A stretch of DNA of 64,000 nt from Acetilactobacillus jinshanensis (GTDB lineage Bacteria; Bacillota; Bacilli; Lactobacillales; Lactobacillaceae). Shown piece after piece: positions 61,291 through 64,000 of the stretch (the first letter of the stretch is position 1; each line of letters opens with the position of its first letter). The notes beneath the pieces were generated by a model that saw only the letters and a program-made list of their open reading frames with translations, did no database searches and was not told the DNA's origin. Position numbers and translations under genes: made by a program. The stretch lies in assembly GCF_004359375.1 (NCBI RefSeq), contig NZ_CP034726.1:868001-932000 (forward strand), in the 5' to 3' direction.

Positions 61291-62091
61291 ATGCAATTGT
61301 TGAAGAAGCTTGTCAAATATATGTTAGTGCTGATTACTGTTGTCAGCACAGGTGCCATTTTAACAGCTTGTGGAGCCAGTAACACGGCAAAGTCTGAATT
61401 AGTTCACCCGCATTACTTAACGATCGGGATGTCTGCTCAGACGTTTCCGTATGCCGGGCGCAATTCTAATGGTCATCTAACGGGATTTGAAGTTGATTTG
61501 AGTAAGGACATTGCCCATAAGATGGGCTTAAAGCCAAAGTTTGTCGTTACCAAATGGGCCGGATTAATTTCTGGTCTAGGAACCGGTAAATACGATGCCG
61601 TATTCAATAACATCTCGGTTACTAGACAACGGAAGAAGAACTTCCGCTTTGCGACTCCGTACATGTATTCATATACCGATATCGTGGAGCCTAAGGATGA
61701 ACACATCAAAGACTTGAAGCAGTTACGTGGCCAGAAGGTTGCTGATCAAGGTGGGACCGATAACTCACTAATTGCTGAAAAGTGGCACGCTAAATTCATG
61801 CCCGTTGACGGTAGCGAGATTTTACCGTTCCTTCGTGAAGGTCGTGCTAAGGCAACCATTGCCTCGGTTCCTAACTGGTATGGTGATAAAAAGTACCAGA
61901 ACGTTAAGGGCTTGAAGATGGTTAAAGTACCAACCAGTGAACAGAAACCGGATTTGGTAGCACCGTTACTTAATAAGAAGTCACCGCAGTTACAGAAGAA
62001 GATCAGTAAGGCCATTCAAGAATTAAGAAAAGATGGTACCCTCAAGAAATTATCGATTAAGTACTTTGGTCATGATTTAACAACCAAATAA
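61291..62091 (+). CDS. Amino-acid ABC transporter binding lipoprotein (cystine type)
   Basis: 266 residues. Lipobox LTAC (Cys27). The SBP_bac_3 body has QTFPYAGRNSNGHLTGFEVDL, KWAGLISGLGTGKYDAVFNN and the C-terminal ELRKDGTLKKLSIKYFG, closest in layout to the TcyA/FliY cystine group. ATG behind AAAGGGGAT. No permease or ATPase is adjacent, so it must work with a transporter encoded elsewhere. The Cys-run leader 79 bases upstream supports cystine as ligand. Confidence 0.88.
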   Translation: MQLLKKLVKYMLVLITVVSTGAILTACGASNTAKSELVHPHYLTIGMSAQTFPYAGRNSNGHLTGFEVDLSKDIAHKMGLKPKFVVTKWAGLISGLGTGKYDAVFNNISVTRQRKKNFRFATPYMYSYTDIVEPKDEHIKDLKQLRGQKVADQGGTDNSLIAEKWHAKFMPVDGSEILPFLREGRAKATIASVPNWYGDKKYQNVKGLKMVKVPTSEQKPDLVAPLLNKKSPQLQKKISKAIQELRKDGTLKKLSIKYFGHDLTTK

Positions 62092-62123
62092 AATATAGCG
62101 ATAGATAATTAGTAGTCAACTTA

Positions 62124-62153
62124 AAAACGACCACACTATTATGCGGTCGTTTT
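62124..62153. terminator. Bidirectional terminator
   Basis: AAAACGACC pairs with GGTCGTTTT; it separates the binding-protein gene and the convergent exported protein. Confidence 0.85.
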
Positions 62154-62160
62154 GTTTACC

Positions 62161-63240
62161 CTAATTAATTAATAATTCAGATGGATAATGCAGTAATAAG
62201 TACCCGTGACCATGATAAAAGGCGATGTCTTCGAATTCATAGTGACCGGTCAACTTGGTGGCCTTGATGTCATTCGGTCTTAAATGATTGAAGTACTTAG
62301 TCGGTGCCGACATCAGTTCACCATCGGTTACGAAGTAGATGCGGTTATGTTTAGGATCGTAGCCCATGTTCTGCATGATCAATCCGGGGGCGTTTCGAAT
62401 TCCCTGGACCATGTGGAACTGGACCTGGTTATGACTGATCTTACCTTTATATAGCTTAAGGCTACCCATATTAGCGCCACCACGCGGGTTAAAGGTTCTC
62501 GTACAAGTGTAGGCATTACCATGCTTATCGAAGGTCAGGACGTCACCCATCGGATATGGATACATGATGAAGTTGATTTGTTTGATCGGGTTCAGACTCT
62601 TTTTACCGATTTCCTGAATGCTGGTCATGAAGGACGCACCTTCTTCGTTAGTCAACATCCATAATTTATGCGTCTTGGGATTATAAGCTAAACTTTGGCC
62701 ATGGCCACCTTTAAAGACCGGACCAGCGGCATAATTCGTAAATTGTAAATGATGACGCTTTTCGGTAATGTGATAACGAATAATCTGAATTTCACCACGG
62801 TTATCGACTCGGTGAGTTACGTAAAGGGTGCCGTGATTGGTAATGGCGATACTCTGTGGATTGTGTTCACTATCGAGATTCTTTAGGCGAGCGTAGGGTT
62901 TAAAATTCATTCGCTGGTTACCACCCGCAAAATTCAAGTGTCGGTAGGGGTTGAAGGTTTGATTGTAATGTAGGCTGTAATTATTGGGCTCTGCGTAGTC
63001 CCGGTTATTGACGAAATGAAAATTACCCAACTTAATGTAAGACGTTAGGGCGTTTTGGTGCTGATTGATGATTTTGACCCGGTTGAGTTTAGGGTGTTGG
63101 CCCTGATCAGTGGACCAGGTGGTAAAACTAAGTCCTAAAGCCAACACGATGAAGGTTAATAGGACTTGTAGTAAAAAGACTAAGATTGAGTTTTTAAAAA
63201 TTGAGCGCTTTTCATGTTTACGCATCGTGAATTCACGCAT
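62161..63240 (-). CDS. Exported or membrane-anchored protein, beta-propeller-like
   Basis: About 359 residues from ATG 63240 (AGAAG nine bases upstream; ATG 63225 and an earlier frame start are alternatives). A signal-anchor helix (SILVFLLQVLLTFIVLALGL) is followed by a repeated pattern of short strands: SIAITNHGTLYVTHRV, SLAYNPKTHKLWML, VLTFDKHGNAYTCTR, MGYDPKHNRIYFVTDG. The pattern suggests a propeller. No enzyme signature recognised. Confidence 0.75.
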   Translation of the reverse strand: MREFTMRKHEKRSIFKNSILVFLLQVLLTFIVLALGLSFTTWSTDQGQHPKLNRVKIINQHQNALTSYIKLGNFHFVNNRDYAEPNNYSLHYNQTFNPYRHLNFAGGNQRMNFKPYARLKNLDSEHNPQSIAITNHGTLYVTHRVDNRGEIQIIRYHITEKRHHLQFTNYAAGPVFKGGHGQSLAYNPKTHKLWMLTNEEGASFMTSIQEIGKKSLNPIKQINFIMYPYPMGDVLTFDKHGNAYTCTRTFNPRGGANMGSLKLYKGKISHNQVQFHMVQGIRNAPGLIMQNMGYDPKHNRIYFVTDGELMSAPTKYFNHLRPNDIKATKLTGHYEFEDIAFYHGHGYLLLHYPSELLIN

Positions 63241-63308
63241 TATGATCGACTTCTTTGCTAAATATTCTGCCCTTACAGTGTATACCATTAACGATCGGAG
63301 TGGGTAAC

Positions 63309-63338
63309 AAAAAAGAGCCCCGATTGAACGGGACTTTA
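63309..63338 (-). terminator. Terminator of the Sir2 gene
   Basis: AGTCCCG pairs with CGGGGCT on the minus strand, followed by CTTTTTT. Confidence 0.8.
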
Positions 63339-63359
63339 GATTAATTAATTTCTAATTGA

Positions 63360-64000
63360 TTAAACGTGTAATTCCTTAAAGAACTTGGTGGCGTCCATCT
63401 GAAGCATCGTGAAATGTGGAACGAACGGGATGCGGTTGATCTTCTGTTCGTTGATCATGATGACCGGTGCGCTTGGGCTCTTGTACTGGTTAAGCATGTT
63501 GAACGGAGCAACTGCCATAGCAGTCCCAACGATCACGACTAAATCAGCTTCTCGCATCATCTGTAAGGCACGGATAATGCTACTGTATTTCATGCCTTCA
63601 CCATAAAGAACTAGGTTCGGTCGGATCTGACCGCCATCTTCTTTATGAATGGGACTCTTTAAATACTGTTGCCAAGGAATGGATTTACCACACTTTAGGC
63701 AGTGGCAATGGTAAATGTTACCATGGAATTCAACTAAGCGGTCTTTCTTGGCGTGAGCCTTATTATACAGGTTATCGACGTTCTGGGTAATGATGCTGGC
63801 ACGGCCTTCACGGGTCAGCTTAGCCTGAGCTTCATGGATAGCGTTGGGTTTAGCGTCTGGATAGTACATCTTAGCCTTCATGAACTTGTAGAAAGTCTTT
63901 GGGTAGTTCATTAAGCAATCATGGCTTAAGTACCATTCGGCAGGCTTGTTATTAGCCTTGTTCTGGGTATATAGGCCACCTTTGGAACGGTAATCCGGGA
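63360..64000 (-). CDS. Sir2-family NAD-dependent deacylase, 5' end outside window
   Basis: The frame stays open from 63360 to the right edge, so the ATG at 63911 is internal. At the edge it reads DYRSKGGLY, the DFRS-type NAD loop. ASIITQNVDNLY and LVEFHGNIYHC hold the NAD-binding and catalytic His residues, and RPNLVLYGEGM follows. One zinc CxxC (CLKC) is present, but the second pair before GGQIRP is missing (HKEDGG). NAD-dependent protein deacylation is expected; the zinc site may be incomplete. Confidence 0.88.
   Translation of the reverse strand, partial: PDYRSKGGLYTQNKANNKPAEWYLSHDCLMNYPKTFYKFMKAKMYYPDAKPNAIHEAQAKLTREGRASIITQNVDNLYNKAHAKKDRLVEFHGNIYHCHCLKCGKSIPWQQYLKSPIHKEDGGQIRPNLVLYGEGMKYSSIIRALQMMREADLVVIVGTAMAVAPFNMLNQYKSPSAPVIMINEQKINRIPFVPHFTMLQMDATKFFKELHV

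Noticed and set aside
1-64000. tRNA, rRNA, CRISPR arrays, prophage or restriction-modification genes
   Set aside because: None seen when reading both strands; no clover-leaf ends, no regular spaced repeats and no phage or methylase motifs.

Overview
The window reads as a chromosomal segment of a low-GC lactic acid bacterium of the Lactobacillaceae. This rests on family recognition, not on a database search. The pointers are an L-2-hydroxyisocaproate dehydrogenase, pyruvate oxidase, nucleoside 2-deoxyribosyltransferases with a deoxynucleoside kinase, an oppDFBCA peptide transporter, a C69 dipeptidase, an aggregation-promoting-factor (APF) type surface protein, T-boxes and an L-box. No rRNA, tRNA, CRISPR array or prophage was seen.

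Layout. 0-4.3 kb: thioredoxin and methionine sulfoxide reductase, a 3-methyladenine DNA glycosylase, a glycosyltransferase-like protein, and an MFS transporter behind a textbook PyrR attenuator. 4.4-4.8 kb: a candidate type I toxin-antitoxin locus. 5-9.7 kb: hydroxyacid dehydrogenase, a frameshifted aminotransferase, and small membrane or zinc-ribbon proteins. 9.8-11.6 kb: deoxynucleoside salvage. 11.7-13.9 kb: an APF-type gene split inside its signal peptide by a tnpB-only IS200/IS605-like element. 14-24.6 kb: a disulfide oxidoreductase, many small hypothetical proteins, an amino-acid permease behind a serine-codon attenuator, a universal stress protein, and a gene-poor stretch rich in terminators. 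24.9-36 kb: an SDR, Nudix hydrolase, Rel, dipeptidase, GH3 hydrolase, DD-carboxypeptidase, APC permease and galE. 36-39.8 kb: small proteins and a lysine-riboswitch-controlled permease. 40-45.9 kb: oppDFBCA. 46-52 kb: a fructosamine-kinase-like protein, a lactonase-like protein, and an ABC transporter behind a tandem T-box. 52-59 kb: a second permease paralogue, two related microproteins, pyruvate oxidase and a nitroreductase. 59-64 kb: a sugar porter, an acetyltransferase, an orphan cystine-type binding protein preceded by a four-cysteine leader peptide, and the start of a Sir2 gene.

The dominant theme is nutrient scavenging controlled by RNA. Pyrimidine (PyrR), serine (leader peptide), lysine (L-box) and cysteine (T-box and a Cys-run leader) each appear to have a cis-acting leader in front of a transporter. 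A second theme is very small membrane proteins, several with strong ribosome binding sites. A third is key-residue loss: Rel, an SDR, a GH3 hydrolase and a GT32-like protein each lack a residue normally needed for activity, and one aminotransferase is frameshifted. This suggests partial decay or repurposing, if the base calls are right.
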